Assembly (NCBI RefSeq): GCF_001570405.1
Contig: NZ_BBYM01000019.1
Coordinates: 126,323 to 190,322 of the forward strand
Source of the DNA: Microtetraspora niveoalba
GTDB taxonomy: Bacteria; Actinomycetota; Actinomycetes; Streptosporangiales; Streptosporangiaceae
DNA: 64,000 bases
Reading direction: 5' to 3'
Both the position numbers and the translations under genes were made by a program. The notes beneath the pieces are model-generated. The model searched no databases and was not told the DNA's origin. It worked only from the letters and a program-made list of their open reading frames with translations. Shown here piece after piece: positions 17,704-28,356 of the stretch (position 1 is the stretch's first letter; the number at the start of each line of letters is the position of its first letter).

Positions 17704-19401
17704 TCAGGGCAGCCGGACCGACCCGAGCTCGGCCTCGTCGGTCCGCCAGGTGACGGTGGCGGCGTCCGGGGTGAGGTCCACGGTCGCCAGCGCGTTGTCG
17801 AACCACGGCCCGGCCGCCAGCCGCCACCGGATCGGCGGCCGGGGCAGCCGGGCCGCCAGCGCCGCCAGGCGTCCGAGCGCGCCCGCCCCGGGCACGCAGG
17901 CGGCGACGTTCGCCAGCCGCAGCGTACGGCTGAGCGGGTTGCGGATCGGCGAGCAGACGACCTGGTGGATCCGGGAACGCCCGCCGCCTCGCGGCGGGCG
18001 CGCCGAGGCGAGGTAGGAGTAGTGGACGTCGCCCGAGAGCAGGAGCACGGTGGCGGGCGCACGCCCGCGGCGGCCCCCGGCGACGTCGGCGAGCAGCCGG
18101 GCCAGGTGCTCGAACGAGGCGCGGAACGCCGCCCAGTGCTCCAGGTCGAGGAACCGGCGCAGGCGCTCGCCCCACCGGGCGGCCCGCCGCCCCCACGCCC
18201 CGTCGCAGACGGCCTCGTTCCAGCTCTCCGCATGGTGGATGGCCGGAGGCAGCAGCACCGGCAGTGAGGAGCCGACGATCAGGTGGTCGACGCCGCCGGT
18301 CGCCGCCTCCTCGAGCCACGCGCGCTCGGCGTCGTTCACGATCCGGCGCGCGCCGGGGGTGAGGACGCGGCCGCACCTGCTGTCCAGCATGATCAACCGG
18401 CTGGATCCGATGTCGCGGCGGTAGCTCCAACGGGTGGAGCCGGGGTCGGCGTCCGCCCGCTCCGCGAACGCGTCGAGCACCGCCCCGCCGTCCACTCCGC
18501 TCGGCGCGCCGGTGAACTCGGTCCTGCCGCCGCCCTCGCCGTCCTCGACACCGGGCGCGGCGCCATGGCCCCTCTCCCCCGTGGCCCCGCCGTTCTCCCC
18601 GAGGCCGGTGTGGGCCCTGAGCGCGGCGAACACGGGGTCGGAGGCGCGCTCGCCCGCCGTCAGGTTGCCGAGGTGCTGGTAGAGGTAGTAGGCGCCCAGC
18701 CCCGACACGACGCGCCGCCGCCACCAGGGCACCCCGGCCATCTCCTCGCGCCACGCGGCGGACGTGTTCCAGTCGTCCCTGATGTCGTGGTCGTCGAACA
18801 TCATCAGGGTCGGCACGCTCGCCATCAGCCACCGCACGGCCGGGTCCGACCACGCCCGTCGGTAGAGCTCGGCGTACTCGTCGAAGTCCACGACCTCCTC
18901 AGGCCCGCCGCTCCGCCGCCCGGCGATGAACTCCTTCATGTCCGGCGACGGCTCGTCGGCGTACACCTGGTCGCCGAGGAGGATCAGCAGGTCCGGCGGC
19001 TCTCCCGACTCCATCAGCCGCCGGCCGTACGCGCGCAGGACGTCCACGCCGTGCGTACGCGCATGCGGCTCGTCGTGCGGGACGGCGGTCCGGCAGGTGC
19101 CGAAGAGCAGGCGCCGCAGCCGGGTGAGCGGCCGGATCGCGGTGGCGGGCCCGCCCGGCGCCGGCCACACCGCCGCGCCGTCCAGCTCCACCGTGTACGG
19201 CACGCCGCCGGGCGGCGGGACCTCCGGCAGGGCGACGTCGAGGACCGCGTAGTGATGCCCGTGGACGGTGAAGGTGCGCTCCGTCACCGTGGCGTCGCCC
19301 GCCCGCACGGTGACCGCGCAGGGCTCGCTCGTCTCCACCCATACGGTCGCGCTCGCCGCGTCCACGTGACGGAGCAGCGGACCGATCACCAGTTGCGCCA
19401 C
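17704..19401 (-). CDS. PhoD-like alkaline phosphatase/phosphodiesterase family protein
   Basis: This 565-residue protein belongs to the PhoD metallophosphatase group: an N-terminal fibronectin-like domain (ATVWVETSEPCAVTVRAG, to about 100) and a metallophosphatase core with LILLGDQVYADEP (near 140), LMMFDDHDIRDDW (near 205) and LLSGDVHYSY near 465 supplying metal-binding Asp/His. No signal peptide or Tat motif is present, so unlike classical PhoD it appears cytoplasmic. A low-complexity Gly/Glu-rich insertion spans about residues 270-310. The start is GTG 19401. The substrate is unknown. The gene lies head-to-tail downstream of the MarR gene and converges on rocD. Confidence 0.82.
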   Translation of the reverse strand: MAQLVIGPLLRHVDAASATVWVETSEPCAVTVRAGDATVTERTFTVHGHHYAVLDVALPEVPPPGGVPYTVELDGAAVWPAPGGPATAIRPLTRLRRLLFGTCRTAVPHDEPHARTHGVDVLRAYGRRLMESGEPPDLLILLGDQVYADEPSPDMKEFIAGRRSGGPEEVVDFDEYAELYRRAWSDPAVRWLMASVPTLMMFDDHDIRDDWNTSAAWREEMAGVPWWRRRVVSGLGAYYLYQHLGNLTAGERASDPVFAALRAHTGLGENGGATGERGHGAAPGVEDGEGGGRTEFTGAPSGVDGGAVLDAFAERADADPGSTRWSYRRDIGSSRLIMLDSRCGRVLTPGARRIVNDAERAWLEEAATGGVDHLIVGSSLPVLLPPAIHHAESWNEAVCDGAWGRRAARWGERLRRFLDLEHWAAFRASFEHLARLLADVAGGRRGRAPATVLLLSGDVHYSYLASARPPRGGGRSRIHQVVCSPIRNPLSRTLRLANVAACVPGAGALGRLAALAARLPRPPIRWRLAAGPWFDNALATVDLTPDAATVTWRTDEAELGSVRLP

Positions 19402-19522
19402 GTCTACAGATCTACGTCAGGCGCCGCTCCCTCGCGCGTCCGGACCGGAGCAGGCGGCGGGAGGAATGGGACAAGGCCCCCGGGTCCCACAGCTCGGGGT
19501 CCCCGGGGTCCTCTGGACCCGC

Positions 19523-20023
19523 TCAGCCGTCGATGGAGCACACCAGGTCCTCCAGCTCGCGCATGAGCCGCTCGGTGCGGGCCGCACCGTACGCCGCGAG
19601 GATGGCCCGGCGGTGCTCGCCGATGCCCGCTTCCAGGCGGCCGAGCAGGTCGCGCCCCCGGTCGGCGAGGAAGGCCGCCACCTTGCGCCGGTCGAGGGGG
19701 TCGTGCCCGCGGTAGACGAGGGCGCGTTCCACCAGCCGGTCGACCGCCTTCGTGAGGGTGGGGTGCGGCATCAGCGCCGCCTCGGCGAGGTCGCCCATGG
19801 AGTGGCCGCGCCCGTCGGCGAGCGCCTGGAGGATGCGCCACTGCTCGACGGTGACCTCCTCGGCCGCCAGCGCCGCCGACAGGCCGCGGTTGACCGCGCG
19901 TTCGGCCCGGCTCAGCAGGTACGCGAGCGATGACCCGAGGCCCGAGGGCGACGACTGCTCGCCCGCGCCCTCGCCCGTCGCTTCGCCCGTCGCTTCGCGC
20001 GTCCCTTCGCATGTCCCTTCCAC
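19523..20023 (-). CDS. MarR-family transcriptional regulator
   Basis: A winged-helix regulator: AYLLSRAERAVNRGLSAALA dimer helix, EEVTVEQWRILQALADG, then GHSMGDLAEAALMPHPTLTKAVDRLVERALVYRGHDPLDRRK (recognition helix and wing) and a C-terminal dimerisation helix. The start is uncertain: GTG 20023 gives 166 residues, GTG 20089 gives 188 with a Gly/Glu-rich disordered lead, and neither has a good ribosome binding site. The lead is encoded by short tandem repeats (near 19965-20020). The divergent neighbour is the AmiC-like gene at 20310, so it may regulate the amide-use genes; this is inference. Confidence 0.8.
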   Translation of the reverse strand: MEGTCEGTREATGEATGEGAGEQSSPSGLGSSLAYLLSRAERAVNRGLSAALAAEEVTVEQWRILQALADGRGHSMGDLAEAALMPHPTLTKAVDRLVERALVYRGHDPLDRRKVAAFLADRGRDLLGRLEAGIGEHRRAILAAYGAARTERLMRELEDLVCSIDG

Positions 20024-20309
20024 GGACCGCCCGACCGGCTCCCCGACCGGCCCCGCCCGGCGCTCTCCGGTGGATCCCGCGGCCGTCACGACGCCACCGG
20101 CCCGTCCGCGGGGTGGCGCCGTACCGTCATCGTGGCCACCGCCGTCCCTTTCCCGCGCTCCGCTGTGCTTTCCAGTGCCTTCCCGCCTTCCTGCGCGCCC
20201 TCGTGCGGGCTTTCCCGATGTGATTCTTCGTGATTTTCGGTGCTGTCCCGATTTTCGAGTGGTTTCCGGCGGTTTCCTTCGCGGGTGGGGATGGACGATA
20301 CTCTCCCCC

Positions 20310-21413
20310 GTGATCGATCCCGCCGCGATGGTCATCGATCCCCTGGAAGCGCACCTCCTCAGGGCCGACACGCTGCGCGTGTGCCTGGTGGTGCCCGTCT
20401 CCGGCGTGCTCGGCCTCGTCGGACCGTGCGCGATCAACTGCGCGGTCCTGGCCGCGGCGGAGGTGAACGGCGCGGGCGGGCTGCTCGGCAGGCCGGTAGA
20501 GCTGGTCCTGGTGGACGGCGGCCGGAGTCCGGCCGAGGTCGGCGCGGAGGTCGCCGGCCTGGTGCGGGCGGGAGCCGTACAGGCGGTCGTCGGCACCCAC
20601 GCGAGCGACGTGCGCGTCGGGATCGAGCGCGCGCTGCGGGGGGCGGCCCCGTTCGTCTACACGCCCCCGTACGAGGGCGGCGCGCGTTCCCCGGGGGTCT
20701 ACTTCCTCGGCGAGCAGGCGTCCTCGCAGGTCGCCCCGGGGATCGACTGGCTGATCGCCCACCGGAGGGCGAGGCGCTGGTTCCTGCTGGGCAACGACTA
20801 CATCTGGCCGTACCTGGTCCACGCGTCCGCGCGGGTGCACCTGACGTCCCGCTCCGCGCGCATCGTCGGCGAGCGGTTCCTCCCCGCCGGCACCCGCGAC
20901 ATGGAGCGGGTGATCGAGGAACTGGCCGCCGTACGGCCCGACGCCGTGCTGCTCAACCTGATCGGCAGCGATCTGATCGAGTTCAACCGGGCGTTCGCGG
21001 CGAGCGGGCTGCACTGCGCCCGCCTGTGCGGCGCGCTGGAGGAGCACGGCCTGCTGGCCATCGGGGGCGACTCCAGCGGCGAGCTGTACACCGCGATGGG
21101 CTATTTCGGGGGCATCGCCACCGACGACAACCTCTGGCTCCACGAGCGCTACACGCGACGGTTCGGCCCGGACGCGCCGCTGCTCAACGGGCACGGGCAC
21201 GGATGTTACGAAGGGGTGCTCATGCTCGCGGCCCTCGCCGCCCGCGCGGGCTCCCTGGCGGTGCCGGCGGTCGAGGCGGTCGCCGACGGGACCACGGTCA
21301 TCACCGGCCGCGGCCCGCTCACGCTGCGGGACCGGCACGTGTTGCAGCGCGTCTACCTGGGACGCGCCGACGGCCTGGACTTCGATCTCGTGACCTCCTC
21401 CCCCACACCGTGA
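20310..21413 (+). CDS. AmiC-like cytoplasmic substrate-binding protein (type I periplasmic-binding fold)
   Basis: This 367-residue protein has the two-lobe periplasmic-binding fold of the branched-chain amino acid/amide/urea group: RVCLVVPVSGVLGLVG, NGAGGLLGRPVELVLVDGG, AVVGTHASDV, WFLLGNDYIWPY and YEGVLMLAALA. It has no signal peptide or lipobox, so it should stay in the cytoplasm, like Pseudomonas AmiC, the amide sensor of the amidase operon. The next two genes encode a permease and an acetamidase/formamidase, supporting amide sensing. No AmiR-like antiterminator partner is present nearby. The GTG start has TACTCT (20299-20304) 5 nt upstream, indicating a leaderless message; ATG 20328 is the alternative. 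Confidence 0.82.
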   Translation: MIDPAAMVIDPLEAHLLRADTLRVCLVVPVSGVLGLVGPCAINCAVLAAAEVNGAGGLLGRPVELVLVDGGRSPAEVGAEVAGLVRAGAVQAVVGTHASDVRVGIERALRGAAPFVYTPPYEGGARSPGVYFLGEQASSQVAPGIDWLIAHRRARRWFLLGNDYIWPYLVHASARVHLTSRSARIVGERFLPAGTRDMERVIEELAAVRPDAVLLNLIGSDLIEFNRAFAASGLHCARLCGALEEHGLLAIGGDSSGELYTAMGYFGGIATDDNLWLHERYTRRFGPDAPLLNGHGHGCYEGVLMLAALAARAGSLAVPAVEAVADGTTVITGRGPLTLRDRHVLQRVYLGRADGLDFDLVTSSPTP

Positions 21414-21529
21414 GTCCGCCGACGCCCACCGGACCGTCCGGCGCGCCTGGGGGCGCCCGCCGAGGCGGGGCAGGCCCGTCTGACCGCCGCCGTGACGAGG
21501 CCGGCGCCGAAATTTTCAAACGAAATCTT

Positions 21530-21561
21530 TTCCTTTTCAAGGAATAGTCCTATCGTACGCT
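21530..21561 (+). promoter_or_regulatory. Promoter with palindromic operator upstream of the permease-amidase operon
   Basis: A perfect inverted repeat TTCCTT-TTC-AAGGAA spans 21530-21544 inside an unusually A/T-rich stretch. It overlaps the expected -35 region of -10 candidates TATCGT (21551-21556) or TACGCT (21556-21561). It is a likely operator for a repressor or activator of amide use. Confidence 0.55.
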
Positions 21562-21589
21562 CTGCCCCCAGCGTTCGAAGGAGTTCTCG

Positions 21590-23017
21590 ATGTCGTCCCC
21601 CTCCACGACGCCGTCCTCACCGACGTCACCGCAAGGCGCCGCGACCGGCGTCGAGCGTTTCGGATACCAGCAGGAGCTGCAGCGCTCGCTGAGCTTCACC
21701 GACCTGCTCATCTACGGCCTGATCTTCATGGTGCCCATCGCGCCGTTCGGCATCTTCGGATCCGTTTTCGAAGGCTCGGGCGGCATGGTCGCGCTGGCCT
21801 ACGTCATCGGCATGGTGGCGATGGCCTTCACCGCCCTCTCGTACGCCCAGATGTCGAAGGCGTTCCCGATGGCCGGCTCCGTCTACACCTACGCGGGCCG
21901 CGGGATCGGCGCCCCGGTCGGCTTCCTCGCCGGATGGGTGATCCTGCTCGACTACGTGCTCGTGCCCGCGCTGCTCTACCTCGTGGCCGGCGCGGCCATG
22001 ACGTCGTTCGTGCCCGCGGTGCCCGTCTGGGCCTGGATGATCATGTTCATCGTCCTCAACACGGCGGTGAACTACTTCGGCATCCAGATGACCGCGCGCA
22101 TGAACAAGATCATGCTGGTCGCCGAGCTGATCGTGCTGGCGATCTTCCTGGTCATCGGCGTCGTCGCCCTGGCCCAGGGCAAGGGTCACGGCGACGTGTT
22201 CAGCCCGATCTTCGACTCCTCGACGTTCTCCTGGCCGCTGGTGTTCGGCGCCGTCTCGGTCGCGGTGCTGTCCTTCCTCGGCTTCGACGGCATCTCGATG
22301 CTCGCCGAGGAGAGCCGGGAGGACGCGCGCAAGCTCGGCCGCTCCATGGTCGGCGCGCTCATGCTCGCGGGCGCCCTGTTCATCGCCCAGACCTGGGTCG
22401 CCGCGCTGCTCGCCCCGAACCGCGAGGAGCTGCTCGCCCAGGGCTCCACGATGGACTCGGCGTTCTACGACGTCGCCGAGTACGCCGGCGGCCACTGGCT
22501 GAGCGTGCTGACCGCCGTCGCCACCGCGATCGCCTGGGGTTTCGCGAACTCGCTGGTCGCCCAGGCCGCCACCTCGCGCCTGCTGTTCGCCATGGCCCGT
22601 GACCGGCAGCTCCCCCGCTTCCTGAGCAAGATCCACCCCAAGCACAAGGTGCCGGTCAACGCCACGTTCCTCACCGCCGCCGTCTCGCTCGTCCTCGGCC
22701 TCTACCTGTCCAACCAGGAGGACGGCATCGGGCTGCTCAGCTCGCTGATCAACTTCGGCGCGATGACCGCGTTCCTCGCGCTGCACGTCTCCGTCGTCGT
22801 CCACTACGTCGTACGGCACCGCAGCCGGGACTGGTGGCGGCACCTGATCGCCCCGGCCATCGGCTTCCTGATCCTGCTGTACGTTGTGATCAACGCCAAG
22901 GTCGCGGCGCAGGCGGTCGGCCTGACCTGGCTGGCGATCGGCGTGCTGATCCTTCTCGGCTCCATCATGATGGGCCGGCGCCCCTCCCTTCCCGACGAGA
23001 CGGAGGTCTCCGAGTGA
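21590..23017 (+). CDS. APC-superfamily amino acid/amide permease
   Basis: This 475-residue inner-membrane transporter has about 12 hydrophobic segments. FTDLLIYGLIFMVPIAPFGI begins TM1, with the family G-rich helix break, and SYAQMSKAFPMAGSVYTYAGRGIGAPVGF is the conserved TM2-TM3 loop of the amino acid-polyamine-organocation group. It ends in a short acidic tail. Coupling by a 4-nt overlap to the acetamidase/formamidase suggests that it imports the amide or a related small nitrogen compound. Start ATG 21590 has AAGGAG 7 nt upstream. Substrate specificity cannot be read from the sequence. Confidence 0.88.
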   Translation: MSSPSTTPSSPTSPQGAATGVERFGYQQELQRSLSFTDLLIYGLIFMVPIAPFGIFGSVFEGSGGMVALAYVIGMVAMAFTALSYAQMSKAFPMAGSVYTYAGRGIGAPVGFLAGWVILLDYVLVPALLYLVAGAAMTSFVPAVPVWAWMIMFIVLNTAVNYFGIQMTARMNKIMLVAELIVLAIFLVIGVVALAQGKGHGDVFSPIFDSSTFSWPLVFGAVSVAVLSFLGFDGISMLAEESREDARKLGRSMVGALMLAGALFIAQTWVAALLAPNREELLAQGSTMDSAFYDVAEYAGGHWLSVLTAVATAIAWGFANSLVAQAATSRLLFAMARDRQLPRFLSKIHPKHKVPVNATFLTAAVSLVLGLYLSNQEDGIGLLSSLINFGAMTAFLALHVSVVVHYVVRHRSRDWWRHLIAPAIGFLILLYVVINAKVAAQAVGLTWLAIGVLILLGSIMMGRRPSLPDETEVSE

Positions 23018-24024
23018 ACGTCGTCTCCTACCGCCCCTCGGCGGAGGACCTGGCCTACACCTTCGGCGGGCGGCCCGCCGTGGCCCGCGTCGCCCCCGGC
23101 ACGGTCCTCGAACTCTTCACCGAGGACTGCTTCGGCGGCCGGGTGCGCGGGCCGGAGGACCTTCCGTCGAGGGTGTGCGAGTTCCCCTTCCTCAACCCCG
23201 TCACCGGCCCCTTCCACGTGGAGGGCGCCGAGCCGGGTGACACGCTCGCCCTGCACTTCGTCTCCATCGAGCCCGCCCGCGACTGGGCCGTGTCCACGAC
23301 GTTCCCCCACTTCGGGGCGCTCACCGGCACCCACACCACCGCGATGCTCCAGCCTCCCCTCGAGGAGGTCGTCTGGATGTACGAGGTGGACGCGGAGAAG
23401 CGGACCGTCCGCTACCGCGCCCGGCGCGGCGACTTCACGGTGGAGATGCCGCTCGACCCGATGCACGGCACCGTGGGCGTCGCGCCCGCCGCGTCCGAGG
23501 CGCGGATGACGATCACCCCGGACGCGCACGGCGGCAACATGGACACGCCCGAGCTGCGGGCCGGCGTCACCGTCTACCTCGGGGTGAACGTGGAGGGCGG
23601 CCTGTTCTCCATCGGCGACGGGCACTGCCGCCAGGGCCACGGCGAGGTCTGCGGCACCGCCGTGGAGGCCGCGATGAACACGGTCGTCGCGGTCGAGCTC
23701 GTCAAGGGCGTCGCCACGCCGTGGCCGCGCCTCGAGGACGACGACCACCTGATGTCCACGGGTTCGGCGCGGCCCCTCGAGGACGCCTACCGCATCAGCC
23801 AGCACGACCTGGTCACCTGGTCGGCCGCGCTCACCGGGCTCGACGAGCTCGACGCGTACCAACTGGTCAGCCAGGGCGGCGAGGCCCCCGTGGGCAACGT
23901 GTGCGACACCAACTACACGATGGTCGCCAAGCTGCCGAAGGCGTACCTCGGCCGTCCCGAGATCTACGAGTCGGCGCACGCGCGCCTGCGGACCCTCGGC
24001 GAGCAGTACCTCTCCTCCCGCTGA
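23014..24024 (+). CDS. Acetamidase/formamidase family protein
   Basis: This 336-residue hydrolase of the FmdA/AmdA family releases ammonia from short amides such as formamide or acetamide. Diagnostic motifs are LELFTEDCFGG (near 30), HGGNMDTPEL (near 170) and FSIGDGHCRQGHGEVCGTAVE (near 205), the conserved metal-site region in which the family usually has GDGHAAQGDGE. GTG 23014 overlaps the permease stop, so uptake and hydrolysis are co-expressed, and the AmiC-like sensor upstream completes an amide-utilisation unit. A strong hairpin follows. The preferred substrate is unknown. Confidence 0.92.
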   Translation: MNVVSYRPSAEDLAYTFGGRPAVARVAPGTVLELFTEDCFGGRVRGPEDLPSRVCEFPFLNPVTGPFHVEGAEPGDTLALHFVSIEPARDWAVSTTFPHFGALTGTHTTAMLQPPLEEVVWMYEVDAEKRTVRYRARRGDFTVEMPLDPMHGTVGVAPAASEARMTITPDAHGGNMDTPELRAGVTVYLGVNVEGGLFSIGDGHCRQGHGEVCGTAVEAAMNTVVAVELVKGVATPWPRLEDDDHLMSTGSARPLEDAYRISQHDLVTWSAALTGLDELDAYQLVSQGGEAPVGNVCDTNYTMVAKLPKAYLGRPEIYESAHARLRTLGEQYLSSR

Positions 24025-24038
24025 CCGCCGAGTCGCTC

Positions 24039-24076
24039 CGGCCGGTCCCGTTCCCCTGTCGGGCCGGGACCGGCCG
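24039..24076. terminator. Bidirectional hairpin terminator
   Basis: A perfect 12-bp inverted repeat CGGCCGGTCCCG/CGGGACCGGCCG with a 14-nt loop lies between the convergent amidase and oxidoreductase genes. Confidence 0.8.
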
Positions 24077-24105
24077 CGGGCTCCCGGCGGACGCGACCGG
24101 CCCGG

Positions 24106-25026
24106 TCAGCCCGCCGCCTCCAGGGGGCGTACGGCGTCGGCGAGCGCGGCCGACACGACGTCTTCGCACATCGCGTGGGTGACGAGCGCGTCGTCGGCGT
24201 GGAGCACCCGGCCCGCGCGGACCGCGTCCAGGAACGCGTGGCAGATCTGCTCGATGCCGCGCTGCCGGGCGACCGGCGTCCACGGCGGCCTCCGGGACAG
24301 CGTCTCGCCCCCGGCGTGGTCGACCACGTCGCCGAGATCGACCACCCGCCGCTTGCGCCCGTCGCCCATGACCTCGCAGGTCTCCTCCGCCGCGCCGCCG
24401 AGCCTGTTCATGATCCCGATGGCGGTGAATCCGTCGCCGCCCAGTTCGAGGACGACGTGTTCGAGCAGCCCGCCCCGCACGCGGGTGCGCACCCGGACGT
24501 CCGTGACCTCGCCCGGCGCGAGGAACCGCAGCGTGTCGACCACGTGGATGAAGTCGTCGAAGACCACCGAGCGCGGGTCCGCCGCCGCCCCCACCCGGTT
24601 CTTCTCCAGGATCACCAGGTCTCTCGGCAGGTCGCGCAGGGCCGCGTAGCCGGGCGCGTACCTGCGGTTGAATCCCACCATCAGTGACCTGTCCCGCGCC
24701 CGCGCGAGCCGTACGAGCCGCTCGGAGTCGGCGAGGTTGTCGGTGAGCGGCTTGTCCACGTAGACGTGTACGCCGGCCTCCAGCAGCGCCTCGACGATCG
24801 GCCCGTGCGCGGCCGTCGCCGCGTGGACGAACGCGGCCTCGATGCCCGCCCCGAGCAGCGCCTCGACGGTGGTGTACCGGCGATCGACGCGGTAGGCCGC
24901 CCCGAGCCTGGCCAGGGTGTCCTCGTTGCGCGTGCACAGGTGGGGCACGATCCCCGGCGTCGACGCGAGCACCGGCAGATACGCCTTCTCGGCGATGTCC
25001 CCGAGCCCGATGATCCCGATCTTCAC
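24106..25026 (-). CDS. Gfo/Idh/MocA-family NAD(P)-dependent oxidoreductase
   Basis: This 306-residue oxidoreductase has an N-terminal Rossmann fold with IGIIGLGDIAEKAYLP (GxGxxA, residues 3-18), the VDKPLT motif (EKP-like, near 93) that positions the catalytic Lys, and a C-terminal alpha/beta domain with DDFIHVVDTLRF (near 158). Members act on sugars, inositols or related polyols; the substrate is not evident and no transporter accompanies it. GTG 25026 lies 6 nt downstream of TAGGAT, indicating a leaderless transcript. It shares the strand with the DUF2568 gene upstream but has its own apparent promoter. Confidence 0.88.
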   Translation of the reverse strand: MKIGIIGLGDIAEKAYLPVLASTPGIVPHLCTRNEDTLARLGAAYRVDRRYTTVEALLGAGIEAAFVHAATAAHGPIVEALLEAGVHVYVDKPLTDNLADSERLVRLARARDRSLMVGFNRRYAPGYAALRDLPRDLVILEKNRVGAAADPRSVVFDDFIHVVDTLRFLAPGEVTDVRVRTRVRGGLLEHVVLELGGDGFTAIGIMNRLGGAAEETCEVMGDGRKRRVVDLGDVVDHAGGETLSRRPPWTPVARQRGIEQICHAFLDAVRAGRVLHADDALVTHAMCEDVVSAALADAVRPLEAAG

Positions 25027-25071
25027 GCACGGATCCTATGCGCCGCATCGAGGAGGCCGGCGGCCGCACGC

Positions 25072-25419
25072 TCAGACCTGGTGCCAGACCAAGCGCAGAA
25101 CGGCGTTCACGACGTAGAGGGCGGCGAAGACGGCACCGCCCGTCACGAGCCCGGACGCGACCAGGGCCGCCGCGCCGCCGCCGAACCAGGCGATCTCGAA
25201 CGCCGCCCTGGCCGGGCCGTGCAGCTTGAACCTCGCGCCGTTCGCCGCCGCGAAGAGCCCCCAGAGAGTGGCGAACACCGCGGGTGCGCCGAGCCCGGCG
25301 AGGATCCTGACCGCGAGGGGAGCGCCGAGGGTGAACCCCCAGTACCCCACCGAGACCAGCACGCCGAGTTCGAGGAAGAACATCAGGGCGAGGTTGGTCC
25401 CCTTGGCGGCGGTGAGCAT
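25072..25419 (-). CDS. YrdB-like DUF2568 membrane protein
   Basis: A 115-residue small membrane protein with four hydrophobic segments (LALMFFLELGVLVSVGYWGF, ILAGLGAPAVFATLWGLFA, AFEIAWFGGGAAALVASGLV and AVFAALYVVNAVLRLVW), matching the YrdB/DUF2568 family. The function is unknown. ATG 25419 has AAGGAG 6 nt upstream. It is divergent from the TetR gene at 25532 across a short region packed with palindromes (25439-25497), so it is almost certainly the TetR target. Confidence 0.85.
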   Translation of the reverse strand: MLTAAKGTNLALMFFLELGVLVSVGYWGFTLGAPLAVRILAGLGAPAVFATLWGLFAAANGARFKLHGPARAAFEIAWFGGGAAALVASGLVTGGAVFAALYVVNAVLRLVWHQV

Positions 25420-25438
25420 CGGCACTCCTTCGATTGTC

Positions 25439-25497
25439 GCTCTCGTTCGAGAGCAATGCTCTCTTATGAGAGCGAGTGTCGTCAAGAGCAGTGCTCT
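25439..25497. promoter_or_regulatory. Palindrome array, TetR operators
   Basis: Four overlapping or adjacent inverted repeats of one half-site (AGAGC) are present: GCTCTCG-TT-CGAGAGC (25439-25454), GAGAGCA-A-TGCTCTC (25449-25463), GCTCTC-TTAT-GAGAGC (25458-25473) and AGAGCA-G-TGCTCT (25485-25497). The 7-1-7 forms are classic TetR operators; their centres at 25456 and 25491 are about 3.5 helical turns apart. They cover the whole divergent promoter region. Confidence 0.85.
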
Positions 25498-25531
25498 CGA
25501 TTGCCGCCCCCGCTCTGGTAGCCTCCGGGAC

Positions 25532-26230
25532 ATGAACGCCAGCCGTACCGCACGTGAACGAGTCAGAGCCGAGCTGACCAGGGAGATCACCGACATCGCG
25601 CGCCGCCATCTCGCCGTGGACGGCGCGGCGGGCCTCTCCCTGCGGGCCGTGGCCCGGGAGATGGGCATGGTCTCCTCGGCGATCTACCGCTACTTCCCGA
25701 GCCGCGACGACCTGCTCACCGCCCTGATCATCGACGGGTACAACGCGCTCGGCGAGGCGGTCGAGAAGGCCGACGCGACCGTCCCCCGGGACGACTTCAC
25801 CGGCCGCTGGCTGGCGGTCTGCCGGGCCGTACGCGAGTGGGCCGTCGCCCGCCCGCACGAGTACGCCCTGCTGTACGGTTCGCCGGTGCCGGGCTACCGC
25901 GCGCCCGAGGACACCATCGCCCCGGGCGCCCGGGGCGTCGCCGTGTTCGGCCGGATCGTCGCGGAAGCCGTCGCGGCCGAGCGCCTGGCCCCGCCCGCCG
26001 TCCTGCCCGAGCCGCCGCCGGCCATCGCCCCCGACGCCGAGGTCGTGCGCACGCTCATCCCGGGCGCGTCCGACGACGTGATCAGCCGGGCCGTCACCGC
26101 CTGGACCGGCCTGTTCGGCATGGTGAGCTTCGAGGTGTTCGGCCAGTTCACCAACACGATCGACCACCGGGCCGAGTTCTTCGAGCACGCCATGACGTGC
26201 CTCGCCCGCGTGCTCGGCCTCCCCGCCTGA
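25532..26230 (+). CDS. TetR-family transcriptional regulator
   Basis: A 232-residue repressor: N-terminal HTH (REITDIARRHLAVDGAAGLSL, then VAREMGMVSSAIYRYFPSRDDLLTALI) and a C-terminal ligand-binding domain of the TetR_C type with WTGLFGMVSFEVFGQF near the dimer interface. It is divergent from the DUF2568 membrane gene, with the operator array between them. It should repress itself and that gene until an unknown small molecule binds. ATG 25532 begins 35 nt after the last palindrome. It converges on leuA. Confidence 0.88.
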   Translation: MNASRTARERVRAELTREITDIARRHLAVDGAAGLSLRAVAREMGMVSSAIYRYFPSRDDLLTALIIDGYNALGEAVEKADATVPRDDFTGRWLAVCRAVREWAVARPHEYALLYGSPVPGYRAPEDTIAPGARGVAVFGRIVAEAVAAERLAPPAVLPEPPPAIAPDAEVVRTLIPGASDDVISRAVTAWTGLFGMVSFEVFGQFTNTIDHRAEFFEHAMTCLARVLGLPA

Positions 26231-26332
26231 CCGCGTCCCGGCACGAATCTCCTGGCCGAGACAGCGGAGGGATCCCGGTCACGGCGGAGCTGGAAGTGAT
26301 CTTCCAGCGTGCCGCGGCCGCACGCAACGGAA

Positions 26333-26370
26333 AGGGGCGGCGGCCGTGGATCTACACGGACGCCGCCCCT
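26333..26370. terminator. Hairpin terminator of leuA
   Basis: AGGGGCGGCG pairs with CGCCGCCCCT, with an inner CCGTG/CACGG stem. On the minus strand it is followed by TTTCC. It lies about 110 nt after the leuA stop and faces the TetR gene. Confidence 0.75.
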
Positions 26371-26477
26371 GTTCAGGTGGTCGTCGCGGCCTCATGGGCG
26401 ACGCGACCGGTCGTCTCTCGGCGGTGCGGGGCAGGTGGGGCAGGTCGTGCCCCGCCCTGCCCGTGGTCTACGGACGG

Positions 26478-28337
<1,860 letters not shown>

Positions 28338-28356
<19 letters not shown>

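Noticed and set aside
19965-20020. Short tandem repeats as a regulatory array
   Set aside because: They are imperfect GTCGCTTCGCCC-like units within the probable coding lead of the MarR gene, encoding a Gly/Glu/Thr-rich stretch; no symmetry or promoter element was seen.
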